DNA of 64,000 bases from Azadirachta indica (lineage: Eukaryota > Streptophyta > Magnoliopsida > Sapindales > Meliaceae). Every line of letters starts with the position of its first letter. Position 1 is the stretch's first letter. This document shows, in pieces, positions 20,907 to 31,789 of the stretch. Below the pieces are notes generated by a model. It saw only the letters and a program-made list of their open reading frames with translations. It was not told the DNA's origin and ran no database searches. The position numbers and the translations under genes are program-made. The stretch spans positions 1,991,026 to 2,055,025 of the forward strand of contig CM040444.1 of assembly GCA_022749755.1 (NCBI GenBank). Reading direction: 5' to 3'.

Positions 20907-23900
20907 ATGTGTTCTACCATGGAAGACACTGACGCTAAACTTAAAATCAACGCAATGCTTTACGATGCATTGATGATCAAACAAGACGAACAGAAAGTGA
21001 TAGAGCTCTGTCGAAAAGTTCCCGATCATGCATTGTACATATTTACAATACATGATGATACCGTACTGCATTTGGCTACTTATTCCAAAAAAAGTAGCTT
21101 AGTGTTGAAGCTACTTGACGAGTTGCCCGATCAGTATCTCGACAAAATGACCCGACAAAATCAAGCGGGAAACACTATTTTACATGAGACAGCCACCAGC
21201 AACCATTCTCTCCCTGTTGCGGAAAAGATTTTGAGGAAGGCCCCTGGACTGCTTGGCATTCGCAACAACAATGGTGAGACTGCTCTTCATATTGCAGCAC
21301 GCTACGGGAAAGCTGAGATATTCAGCTTTCTTGCTGGTAGACTCTCTGGTTATAATTACGCCACTAAGCTCCCCTTTCTTCACAGAAATGATAAGACCAA
21401 TATTCTTCACATTTCCATTCTTGCCCGGCATTTTGGTACGTTTCATTGGCTGATTGAAACTGTTTTCGGTATTTATATCTTGTTCTACCGGCCGGTAATG
21501 ATCTATTCTTCATTTTCAACAAAATGCAAGAACAGATTTAGCGCTGCAAATCGCAAACGATTATAAATATTTAATTGGGGAAGAAGATCCGGATGGGATG
21601 ACTGGCCTTCAGCTTCTTGCGTGCACCCCGGAAGCTTTTAAACGCAAACGTGCAAAAGGTGTTCCCGAGAAACTTATCAATTGTGGTAAGGCTCCTTAGA
21701 ACTGTCAGAATATGATCTCTACTCTTATTTTTCCTTGATTTTCTTTGAAATTATGAAGTAATATTTCTTTTGTTTGTTTCTCATTCACGGGTAAGAAAGA
21801 AACTCCTATGTAACGGCTGAATATTTAGAACAGTGGCACTCTTTAATATATTTTATTGTTTTTAATATAAGAAAAGGGGAAATTGATATAAATGCTTCTA
21901 ATATTTCAATCAAAAACAGATGCTCCTAGAGTTTAGACAAACACAATGATACCCTTTAACCCCTTTTTTTTTTTTTTTGTGTGTGGGTTCATGTGTTAAA
22001 TTATTATCATCTATATACTTAAACTTTAATAAACTAATCAAGTAAGATACCAACATAGTCTCTATTTTAATATTTTTTCATAATAGACTTTTTTCAATTA
22101 TAATAATTTACTCCATATTTTAATTTTTTCATAATACACTAAGAACTTAATAATTTTTTAATTTATTATTTCAATAAAAATTAAAAAATAATATTATTAT
22201 GAAAGTTTAACTATGAGTTAGATTAAATCCATGTGCTAAAATATTTTTAAATCTCTTTTTTTATATTTTTAATAAAAATTTGATATTTAATTATCTAAAA
22301 AATTAAATGAAATATATTTTTTTATTTTATTTTATATACAAAATATTTATTTAAAAGATTATATTAAGTTCATTATATTTTTTTAAAAAAAAATTATGAA
22401 AATATAAATAAATAATAAATAGAAGTTATATATATTATATTATAAAATTCTCTTTTTTTTCTATATTTAAATTAAAATTAATTATATGATTTAATAGTAA
22501 TAAAATATATTTAATTACTAATTTTATTAACAAATGATAAAAAACTATCTTCTTTTTTATTTATAATTTTACTTTTTTTAAAGAAAATATAATGAATTTT
22601 ATATGATTTCTTAAATAAATATATTAGATATAAAAGTAAAATTTAAAAAATATATATTTTATTTATCTTTTTAGATAATTAAATATTAAATTATTATTAA
22701 GAAAATAAAAGAAAAAGGTTAAAAAAATTTTATCACATAAGTTTGATCTAATTTATGATTAGAATTTAATAACAATATTTATTTTTCAAATTTTTTCAAT
22801 CTTGGCACCAGTCTATAACTGTCAAAGTCAAACCGTGAGTCAATTAATGAAGCAAATTAAAATAAAAATTAAATTATTAAATTAAAAAAATATTAATATA
22901 GAAACTAAATTGTTATAATTAAAAAAAGTGTATCTTACTTTATTAATCTACAAGCATTTAGGAATATAAATAATAATAATTTAACAGCTCAACTAATTAA
23001 ATAAAGTTCAAGTATTTTTTTTTTACCAAAACTTCACGGGCTTTTATTTTTGGTCAAAAATTAGGGATGTCTCCCTGCTTTCCATGGTTATAAAGGCGAT
23101 ATTTGTCAATTTTCTATGAGAAAAGAAACATAGATAAGAACAGGGAAGACTAGCTTTTCAAACTTGCAAAGATAATTTGAATGGAAAAAAAGATGGTTAA
23201 TTTTTGCAAAAATGCAGTGGAAAAGTGCTTTGAATTGCTAAGATATGGTAATATCATAAAATTAATTAGTTAAAATTTCCATTTTTTTAAAAAACTCTTA
23301 TCAAATTATTGATTGTTAATTTCCTCATTTCTGGAATAGTGAAATATAGTTGTAGTGTGACCCAAAGAGAAGAGGTTCAAAAAGAAAAGAGACGATATGA
23401 AATAGCTGTGGAGCTTGCCGAGTTTTTAATTAGAAGAGATACTTCTTGGCAGCGGACTGAATCTATCCAGGATCAGAGTAGGCTTAAAATACACAAATAC
23501 ACATTGCCCAATCCGTCATCCACTGAAAAAGGATCAATTGTAGAAGCCTCCGGCCCGGATATTGCACATACCCCTTTGCTTCTGGCAACAAAGTCAGGCT
23601 GTATGGAGATTGTTAAAGAATTACTCCATGTATACCCTCAAGCAGTTGAGCATATTAACAAAGATGGACGAAATATATTACACGTGGCAATCAAGTTTCG
23701 GCAGCTAGAGGCTTTTGAGTTTGTAATGCAAATGGAAGTACCGATGCGAAGGCTAGTTCGAAAGATCGACAACAAAGGAAACACCTTACTGCACATGGTT
23801 GGAGTTAAAAGAAAAGATTATGTACCTGAAAAGATGATAGGCCCTGCACTATTATTGCAGGAAGAGTTGCTTTGGTTTGAGGTGCGATCGATTCTCCTAC

Positions 23901-24683
23901 TCTAATTAAATAACATGATAGGGTTTTATTGAATTATTTTACGAATTATATGGTACAAGACAGATTGAATTATTTTGCGATCTGTGTTTGCAGCGAGTGC
24001 AGAAGGTGATGATACCCCACTTCCTGAATCACCGTAATAGTATGGGGTTCACGCCGGAAGGACTATTTGATTCTGCGTATAATGAACTTCGCGCTACATC
24101 CAAACAGTGGTTAATACATACATCAGAAGGATGCTCAGTGGTGGCAGTTCTCATTGCTACAGTTGCTTTTGCTGCTGCATATACCGTACCAGGAGGTGCA
24201 AATCAAACTACTGGTTACCCTGTCCTCATAAATCATCCTTTCTTTGTGATATTCACCATCTCCGACGTTCTATCTCTCACATTCTCTTTGGCAGCCGTAG
24301 TTACGTTTCTCTCAATCCTCACATCCCCATTTCGATTAGTAGACTTTAAGCACTCTCTTCCTAACAAACTGGTGATGGGCTTCACATTTCTTTTCCTGTC
24401 CGTGTGCCAGATGATGTTAGCATTTGCAGCAACGATTCTGCTCATGATAAAAAATAAAGAAAGTTGGGCAAAAATCCTCTTGTACACATGCGCTTTCGTT
24501 CCAGTTGGAATCTTTGCACTATCTTATTTCCCTCTCTACGTGACAACCGCAATCGAAAGAGCATGCAAGTACTTGTGCAACAACATAAGACAATTCCTTC
24601 CTAGAAGTTTCGCGGCTCTACCTAACTTCCTTTGTTTCTCTAAAAGTTTAATTAAGCCAAGTACAGGTTCTTCCATTCCGTGA
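20907..24683 (+). CDS. ACD6/ITN1-like ankyrin repeat membrane protein with PGG domain (multi-exon)
   Basis: Exons: 20907-21435, 21536-21685, probably a short exon ending 23247, 23340-23881 and 23994-24683 (TGA). Exon 1 (176 codons) holds ankyrin repeats (HDDTVLHLATYS, AGNTILHETA, GETALHIAARYGKAEI, NILHISI). Exon 2 reads DLALQIANDYKYLIGEEDPD. The 23340 exon has two more repeats (TPLLLATKSGCMEIVKELL, GRNILHVAIKF). The last exon (229 residues) has the PGG motif (residues 66-68) and four hydrophobic segments at about 46-64, 83-109, 126-152 and 160-184. The family works at membranes in defence and stress signalling; a specific role here is not shown. The second ATG (20919) has the better context, ACCATGG. 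The phase between exon 2 (one base left over) and the 23181-23247 exon does not fit simply, so either a small exon is missed or the gene is broken there. Confidence 0.85.
21985..23020. repeat. Inverted-repeat element in ankyrin intron
   Basis: The left arm (about 21985-22140, TTAAATTATTATCATCTATATAC onward) matches the complement of the right arm (about 22880-23020) over some 100 bp or more, including CAAGTAAGATA/TAAAGTAAGATA and TTATAATTAAAAAAAG/CAATTATAATAATTTA. The interior is extremely AT-rich and non-coding. This looks like a large MITE or foldback element; ends and target duplication are not resolved. Confidence 0.6.
23181..23247 (+). CDS. Candidate short internal exon of the ankyrin gene
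   Basis: Open in one frame, reading VNFCKNAVEKCFELLRYG with a GT donor at 23248. Related proteins have a similar Cys/Leu-rich stretch before the segment that here reads KEKRRYEIAVELAEFLIRRD, so it is probably coding. Its last base leaves phase 1, and the acceptor at 23338-23339 fits that phase. Its 5' edge is uncertain: the only AG in reach, at 23191-23192, gives phase 0. Confidence 0.5.
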
Positions 24684-25435
24684 AACCCCCAGTTAAAATA
24701 ATATGTATATAAATATATATATATATATATATATGTACGCACCACGGGGTTTCTTCGCATGAGAGAGCAGTATTACTGGGACTGTTTGTTGATCATTTTG
24801 AAACTTCCGGCGGTTTGCGTGTGACTTTAGGCTGTGAGCTTGTATTGACTTTAATAACGACTTCTTGTATAAATTAACGTGATTGAAGCTACTCATAGTA
24901 TCATGTAATTTATGTATTTACCACAGCCAGTGGAACTTGGGAACAGATACAATGAACTTTAATTTATCGCCCTTGAACTTAATTTTATTCAGCAGCAGAG
25001 CCCAACAATGACTAAGGCTCCTTTAATATTCACGCAACTGCTGTAGAATAAAAACAAAATATCTGAGTTCTCTTAGCCAATTTTGTTTCAAAACAAAGTA
25101 AAAGCACCCGAGTAGCAAATAAAGTCTAAGATCGATGCTGCTTGGTAATTAGCAATCTGACAAAATAACCCAGAAAACAGTTTATGATGCTGCCTCTAAT
25201 AAGTTGGAGGCGAAATTGGTAACCGATATATTTATACTCTCTATCTTTAAGCCGAATCTAAAAGATGATTTAATCTGTCTTAAACAATTTGCAAGTGAAA
25301 AATACAATTACCTTTTTTCTACTTAAAATATTAACTCTTATCCATTTTTTCCTACGCATTCGTTACTTTCTTATTTTTATTTTTCTGCTAAACTTTTCTT
25401 CAATACTTAAATCGTTTTACCCGTAATAGTGAATC
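24684..25435. other. 3' flank of the ankyrin gene
   Basis: Contains a (TA)n run (24713-24734) within the likely 3' UTR and no further coding signal. A stretch with mixed base composition at 24950-25210 is not recognised. Confidence 0.5.
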
Positions 25436-26460
25436 CAAATTTAGGTCTACCTCATGCCGATACCCTATTTTTCTTTTGGTTAATTTTTGGATATTTGATT
25501 TTTTTACCCATGTTGCTAGGTCCAAATTTGGGTCAGAATTTGGATTGAACTGACTTAGATCCGTTTTAATTGTTTCAGTATTATTACTATTTAGGTTTTT
25601 AGTTTGAGTTATTTATTTTTATGATTGAAGTTTAAATATAATTATTCAGATATATAAGAGTTATTTTTTTTTTAACTTATATCTCAATATTTATTAAAAA
25701 TATCTAAATATAATTAAGTTAAAAATTTTAAATTAAATTTGAATGAGCAAATGCCTGAATAACTGTATATTTTATTTTTTAAAAATATTTCTATTTTATT
25801 AATTTATTTACTAACAAAATTAAAATCTCGATTAACTATTTTTAACGTATCTTTTTTTTTATTGTCGATTTTCTCTTCTTGTCTTCCTAATTTTACTTAT
25901 TTTATATTTTAATTATTATAATAAATTTATAGATTTACATAATTACAACTATTTTACAATATGACTTATTATTTTTATTTAATTTTTACTGATTTTTATA
26001 TCAATTGTTAAATTTTTTTAAAGAAAATAATATATCAAACAAATAAATAATGTACATATTTATATAATTTATTAATTTTTTTATCTATATTATACTAATA
26101 TAGTCAAAATTATTGTAAATATAAATATATTATTTAAAAGGATATATATGTCAAAATATTAATTTTTAAACTTTTTATTTTGTGAAAACAAACAATATAA
26201 TACTTATTTTTTGATGTTTTTAAATAACAAACAAACATATTATTTAGATTTAGATTTCAATTAAATTTCAGTCATATTTAAAATTTAAATAAAGAAACAA
26301 ACCTTGCCTAAATATGGTTTTGATTTTTTTATTGGTATTTTTTGACGTTTTTAGTGGATCCAAATTTGGGTGGGACTTAAACGTAATCCATTTTATTTTA
26401 TTTTTGGTATAATTTGATGTTTGATCCAAATTTAGGTAAAGATTAATGTCAACTTGACTC
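25436..26460. repeat. AT-rich repeat with recurring ATCCAAATTTGGGT words
   Basis: ATCCAAATTTAGG or close variants recur at about 25434, 25511, 26348, 26410 and 26493 (as part of AAATCCAAATATT). The words near the two ends with an AT-rich middle suggest a non-autonomous repeat, but clean termini were not found. Confidence 0.4.
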
Positions 26461-26924
26461 GGATCCTTTTAAATTCTTTTGCTCAATTTGTAAATCCAAA
26501 TATTTATTTTTAGTGATCATACTTGATACACACACATATATATGATTTCGTCCCCAGTTTTAAAAGATTGATGGATTCTCCCTTAAGTGTATGTCTTTAG
26601 ATTTTAATTAATCTCTTTTACTTTAATATTTAAAAATTATGACTTCTAATTTTTTAACTCTAGTTCTTTGAAATTTAATTTTATTATTTAAATTTCACTG
26701 TAGAAAGCTTGTATGAGTCAACTGAATCAAAGAACATAAATCACACAATCAAAATACATAAAAGTCTTTGGTGGATCACATGTTCTTGTGAAAATAAAAT
26801 AATCATGAATATTATACTGAATACTTTTCCACCGTTAACAAGCAAATTAAATCCAACATAAAACCTTTTTCAAAAGAGAAAATTTCCAACATAAAACTAA
26901 AATTACGAGCAGGCCTTGTATTAT
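26461..26924. other. AT-rich non-coding stretch
   Basis: No coding signal or repeat recognised. Confidence 0.4.
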
Positions 26925-27305
26925 TTTAGACAAGGTTGGGTAAAAGTGCTCAATCGAACCAAACGAAACCGAAAAAGTTGATTCGATTTTAAAAAGCAGT
27001 TCGGTTTTTCGATTATGAACCCGAACTTAAACTGTAAACTATTTTGAATTAAATATAAAATTTTATGCAAACTTTTAATTTTAATAAAAATTGTAAATAA
27101 CTAAATAAATAAATTATAATTGTTTACATAAATTCACATAAAATAAAAAATTATTACATATATTTCAAATTTTTTTTAATTTTTAAATACTTATATGAAG
27201 TTATTATATAAAATTACTTCAGTTCCGTTCAACAGTTTTTGTACTTCGAATTGGATTCAATCTTTTGCAAAATTCAAATCGAACCAATTTTGTCCACCCC
27301 TAATT
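26925..27305. mobile_element. MITE-like inverted-repeat element
   Basis: Left end AAGGTTGGGTAAAAGTG and right end, on the minus strand, TAGGGGTGGACAAAATTGG are imperfect inverted repeats. Both arms continue with GAACCAAACG/GGTTCGATT-type words. The TAGGGGTGG terminus resembles plant hAT MITEs. Possible 8-bp flanks ATTTTAGA and AATTATAG are only partly alike. Confidence 0.5.
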
Positions 27306-27354
27306 ATAGCTTCTCTTTCTCTTATTAATTAAATAACTAACAAGCTTCCGCCAC

Positions 27355-27396
27355 ATTGATGTGTTGTGCCATAGAAGATAATGATTCTAAAAATTT
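27355..27396 (+). pseudogene. Ankyrin gene 5' end trace
   Basis: TTGATGTGTTGTGCCATAGA and the following GATAATGATTCTAAA align with the start of the intact gene (TTAATGTGTTCTACCATGGA, GACACTGACGCTAAA). It would encode MCCAIEDNDSKN against MCSTMEDTDAKL. Similarity extends a little upstream into the leader, then stops, so only the first dozen codons remain. Confidence 0.65.
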
Positions 27397-27599
27397 CTAA
27401 TTTTTGAGTTACTTTCAACAAAAAAACAAGGCCTCAATTAATAATAATCCTAAACAAAGACTACGTGTACTATACAAATCTAGAGTGGCTCATGAAAGTT
27501 TTTAGTTTCGTTAAGCACCAGATTAAGTAAAACTGAAAAAAACTATTAAGTAAAAAAAAGAAATTGAAAGAAAATTAAAAAATTGTATAGTCGAAACCA

Positions 27600-28620
27600 G
27601 AAAAAGATTGAAACTCGAAGGTAGAGAAGATGTGCTGACGTTTCAGACCAATAGACACCTCAGATTTCTCTGCATGTGCATGCATGCATTTAGCCACGTG
27701 TTGCCAAACTTCCTGTAAAAAGCCACGTGCTGCAAATAAAGATTGGCAAAACCACTATAAAACGTCCCAAAAGCACTTGAGAGAAATTACATTAAAAGTA
27801 GATTCTGACAATAAACAAAATACTCAAGCGCGATGTCGTTGATTATAAAGCTCCACCTAGCGGGCCATTGCTTCAGTTTTGGTAGACCGCGATGTCGTTG
27901 TTTCAAACTCTTTTACCATTTTGATGGTGAGTTTCAGTTATTATAAGTTCATGTTCACTAATTCTCATATATTATAACATATTAGGTAGTAACATTTTCG
28001 TCCCTGAATGTTGACAAAATAATATTTTAACATTTTAGTCCGTGATAGTCTGCGTTAAAAAAGCAAACGGGTCCTAAATTCAAAGACGAAGATGTTATCT
28101 CATATCATATATATGTATATACAGACACTGATCCTTTTAATTTGCTTCTCTTTCGTTTAATTGTATTAAAAAAATTTCAAATTAGTTCTTAATTTTATGC
28201 TTTACTAACAATAAATTAACTTTATATTAAACCTACGAATTTCGTGCTATTTTGCAGTCTCTGGAAGTCATTCCTATAGTGTCCAATATTGCCTCTTGAT
28301 CTTTAGAAAACGGCCATCAATTACTAGGTTTTTCTGATGGGGTAGTAACATTTTTGTCCTCAACATTCGCAAGATAACAAATTAAAGATTTTTTTACTCA
28401 ATTTTAACATTTTAATCTTCTCTATTTGATTAACATTTTTGTCCTCAACATTAGCAAGATAACAAATTAAGATTCCTTTACTCAATTTTAACATGTTATT
28501 TTTCATTACTTCATTGAAATGAAAATGGTAGGGATTAAATCGTAAACTTTTAATGAATTATATCTTCGCTTGTTGTTTTATCAAAGGTAAGGGACAAATT
28601 TAGGCTATTTATTTATTATT
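27600..28620 (+). pseudogene. GSTZ: Zeta-class GST pseudogene, copy 2
   Basis: Promoter-proximal sequence is kept (27600-27830) and matches copy 3. The first two coding blocks are deleted: the leader joins directly to a partial exon at 27847-27926, readable as a decayed KLxPxGYxPVLVDxDVVVSxSFxILM block with a GT donor at 27927. The next intron matches copy 1. A further exon relic (28258-28330) reads PILPLDL then TAG, then TAINY then TAG. GCGATGTCGTTG occurs twice (27830-27841, 27889-27900) around the damaged junction. A local direct repeat with TTTTTGTCCTCAACATT at about 28350 and 28434 follows. Non-functional. Confidence 0.8.
27695..27762 (+). promoter_or_regulatory. G-boxes and TATA box upstream of GSTZ copy 2
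   Basis: Two CACGTG G-boxes, in GCCACGTGTTGC (27695-27700) and GCCACGTGCTGC (27724-27729), are followed by CTATAAAA (27755-27762). G-boxes bind bZIP/bHLH factors in plants. One G-box is conserved upstream of copy 3 (62734-62739). Confidence 0.55.
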
Positions 28621-28898
28621 TAAATCTTCACTTTTAATGAAAATGGCTTGAATTTAGGTTGTGTTTTATTTATTATTTGGTCAATTGCAGCTGGAAGCAG
28701 TACTGTTTATTAATTCAACCATGTACACTTGCATTGGCTTATCCTGTGCCTTTCGGTTGTGTTGTTAAGATGATTTTGTTGCTGTCCTGTGTTATTTGGA
28801 ATGGAGTGTATTTGAAAATCATTTAACAACTTTTTCGTTAATCATATGGTTGTTATGGTCTGCTTGGTATGAGAGTAATGTTATTTTATGATGCACAG

Positions 28899-29144
28899 GT
28901 GAACACAGAGAGGGCTATACGGCACGCTATCCAAGAGCGACTGCCTATTGTAGTTGTAATCAATAAGGTGAATGTCTATCTTCTTTTGCTTATATTTCAT
29001 TAAGAAGCAGTTCTTCATTGCTTTATCTCAACCTCTGATTTTTCTTATGTACTCTCTTTCGCTATAAAGGTTGATAACAGAACTTAAACTGCCCCCCAAA
29101 GGATGCTTACCATAAACTTAGGCATACACTTGAAGGGATTAAAT
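28899..29144 (+). pseudogene. Snu114/EFTUD2 (GFA1/CLO-type) splicing GTPase fragment
   Basis: Snu114 is the EF-2-like GTPase of the U5 snRNP. Exon 28899-28967 is preceded by CACAG, followed by GTGAAT, and reads VNTERAIRHAIQERLPIVVV then INK, the region leading to the G4 motif NKxD. Exon 29070-29144 starts after AAAG and reads VD..LITELKLPP and, after a one-base shift, KDAYHKLRHTLE. It has lost a few bases after GTTGAT and gained one A in the CCCCCCAAAG run. The intron between is 102 bp. The remaining ~950 residues of the protein are absent, so this is a captured or duplicated fragment. Confidence 0.85.
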
Positions 29145-29754
29145 GGTAGGGATTATATTCTGTTCGGTTCGAGTCATGTTTTAAATTTAGGCTTTAAGCT
29201 TAGGTTTCAAATTTGGGCTCTAAAGTTCGGATTTAAGTATTAATAAATTTAAAATTTTTAAATTTAATCTAAACCCATCTAAATATATGCGTATATAAAT
29301 ATATTTCGTTCAAAAATATGTGTCTAAATATATGTGTATATGAATTTTCGGTTAGATCCGGCGTATATCCTAGTTTTAAAAATTAAAAATTTAGATTTAG
29401 TCCAAAATATATTTAAAGTTAAGTTTAATTGGGTCGGGCTGGGCTAGAATTTTTATTTGCCCAGCCAATCTTAAACTCTTACACCAAAACAAGATTATAG
29501 GAAACTAGGAAAGACGTAGCTGGATCGTTTATACATATAGAGAGACACTTCTCTGAGTCTAGGGTCAGGTGCTTATGAAGAAAAGATTAATGAAGCATTG
29601 TGACGCTTAATCACCTTTCAAGTTAAGGGAGCGAGTCAGAATTATCAGTTAATTTGCTGTAGTTCGTATATTCCGAGCAAGAAGATTTATTAACCTATTA
29701 GTTCAAAGAGTTCTTAAAAGACCTAACAAGCAGAATCAGTCAGATACTGAAAAT
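29145..29754. other. Non-coding, includes GGGTCGGGCTGGGC repeat words
   Basis: 29150-29465 has an AT-rich middle between TTCGGTTCGAGT and GGGTCGGGCTGGGCTAG, like plant MITE ends. 29466-29754 has balanced composition but no recognised gene. Confidence 0.4.
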
Positions 29755-30150
29755 CAGACCCAATCATTTTTTTAAAATATGAAACATATAAAAATATATG
29801 AAATATGGTAATTACAAGATTTTAAATAATAGTAAAATAATAGATATATAAAAATACAAAAATATAAAATATAAAAATTTAACGAAGTTAAATAAAAATA
29901 ACTATTTTGGATGACTTACTAATTCTAAACAAAAAATAAATCTAAAATTTAAGTATAATATGTACATACTCACAAATTTTTTAAAATTAATTTGTAATAT
30001 TTACGGAAATAATGGACATAACTATAAAATATTAAAAGAGAAGATCAAAGTGAAATATATTACAAAGCTGGAAACAAAGAAAATGATTTCTATATTTCTT
30101 CTTCCTCTATTTTACTCTGTTTTCTTGCTTACTCGGGAAAATATCATCTT
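29755..30150 (-). mobile_element. Copia family F2 LTR fragment (R-U5)
   Basis: Matches the F2 LTR at 40557-41130 and 44214-44880 in order: CATATAAAAATATATGA-like start, GATTTTAAATAATAGTA, ATTTAACGAAGTTAAATA, TTAATTTGTAATATTTACG, then TCTTCCTCTATTTTACTCTG. It stops near the transcription start region; the U3 with its TATA box is absent. Confidence 0.7.
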
Positions 30151-31124
30151 TTTTCCCAGACTTTTGGTATTTTTACATTTTATCTATTTAATATTTTAAA
30201 GTTATATCTTTTTTTTTTTACCGTCAAAATTTGGCTGTTAAACTTGACTTTTTAAAGGAAAAAAATTATAAGTACGAAAGTTTGAAATTTTGACCTAAAA
30301 TTATCACTAAACTAACTTATTAATTAAATATAATTAAATAAATAATAATTTTAAAATTTTAAAATAATGATGAAAATAAAATTATCTAATAAAAAATTAA
30401 ATTTAAATTAAAAAATTATTAAATTTTTTTACAAGTTAATGTACAAATTAAAAAAAAAATAAGGAATTTTTTTATTAATACTCTAATTTTTAAAATTTTT
30501 TACAATAATTATCGAATAATATGTTTGAAATTATAACAATTTACATAAAAAAAATTATTCGTTATCGGTTTTGCAAAACATCGCATTCATAAATTATTTT
30601 TACAAAAATGTAGATGATTTTTATTTTAAAAATTTTAAAAATAAAAGCAAATAAATTTATTACGTTATAATTTTAATTTTTTTATTGTTCATAATTATTT
30701 AATTTAAAATTATTTTCATTAAATAATTGTATTTTAATTATTGTTTAAGTCTTTGGTAATTGATATTTATTTAATTATTTATCCAATTTATGCTCACAAT
30801 TAAATAATATAGGATATAAATTTAATAGTTATTATTAGTTTAAAATTATTGAATTTTAAATATGAAGGTTCCAGGGTTAATTTATAACCACAAATAATTT
30901 ATTTTCTTTCTTAAAAAATTTAGTTGGGCCAAAGTTACGATTTAGGCCTATTTTTGTTTACAGCGATAATAAAGTAATTTGAATTCAAAATTAAAATGTC
31001 GGTATTATAGTTAATACGGTCGAGATAAAATGTAATTTTGAAATATTAAGGACGTAAATGATAACAGCCTTAAAAATCAAGGGTAATTGGTATTTTTTTT
31101 CCTACTCTATTTTCATATTTTAAT
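30151..31124. other. Very AT-rich non-coding stretch
   Basis: Only A/T-rich low-complexity sequence, with short words such as AAATTTTAAAATA. No gene or defined repeat. Confidence 0.5.
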
Positions 31125-31530
31125 AGAGTATAAAGCAGCAGTGACTTTATTAAAAGTTATAATTTCTTTCCAATGAAACAAAGTTGTTATGAGATGATCA
31201 TATAGTCATCGAGAAGAGAAGTTAACGATATCAAAGTTTTTTTCTGCATTCTCCAATTCCTTATCCAAATTCAATAGATCGTTTACAGGTAAATCAATTC
31301 TATTGATAGGATTAGTTGTAGGCGTGTTTTCATGTAGAGCTTGTTTTGACTGTTCTTTTCATGAATGTTTTCTCTCTAAAAAACCGATACTTCTGTTCTT
31401 GGTGAGACAACCGAATTGTACCATATGCTAAATGGTTGATCATCTTATCCAAATTCAATTGTTTTTTTTGTTTAATTGATTTTAAGAGCATTATCTTGCT
31501 TGTGTTGGAAAGAGCACTTCACATTGTCAC
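31125..31530 (-). pseudogene. Copia F2 gag fragment
   Basis: The complement reads, with shifts, the same Gag block as 60478-60661 (LLNLDKKLEDVEKTLILLAS type) and a basic stretch toward the start. It parallels 39926-40530 and 46250-46730. No open frame remains. Confidence 0.6.
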
Positions 31531-31789
31531 ATGTCAAAGTTGCTGTTGCCGCATTAAACTCTTTCACGTTACATTTTGTATTTGTTATCGTCAATCTTTG
31601 ATAAGGTGGTAATCGGATTTGAAGATTTTGCAGTATTTAAAATTGATTTTGTCACTTTTACTGTTAATTATTATATTTTAAAAGCTTTACAAAGTAGAAG
31701 TCAAACCTTGCATGGCGTGGATAATAGAGTGGGAAAATTTTTTACGAAAGCCTAGGCGGGTCACAACTATTCCACTTAAAACTCTTTAG
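31531..31789. other. Short non-coding stretch
   Basis: No recognised feature between the F2 gag piece and the F1 LTR. Confidence 0.4.

Noticed and set aside
24233..24487. 84-codon minus frame, and the 80-codon frame at 24107-24349
   Set aside because: Shadows of the last ankyrin exon.
28899..29144. Translation factor gene (EF-2 type)
   Set aside because: The motif order and VNTERAIRHAIQERLP fit Snu114/EFTUD2 better than EF-2, and only two exons remain with frame damage, so not a functional factor.
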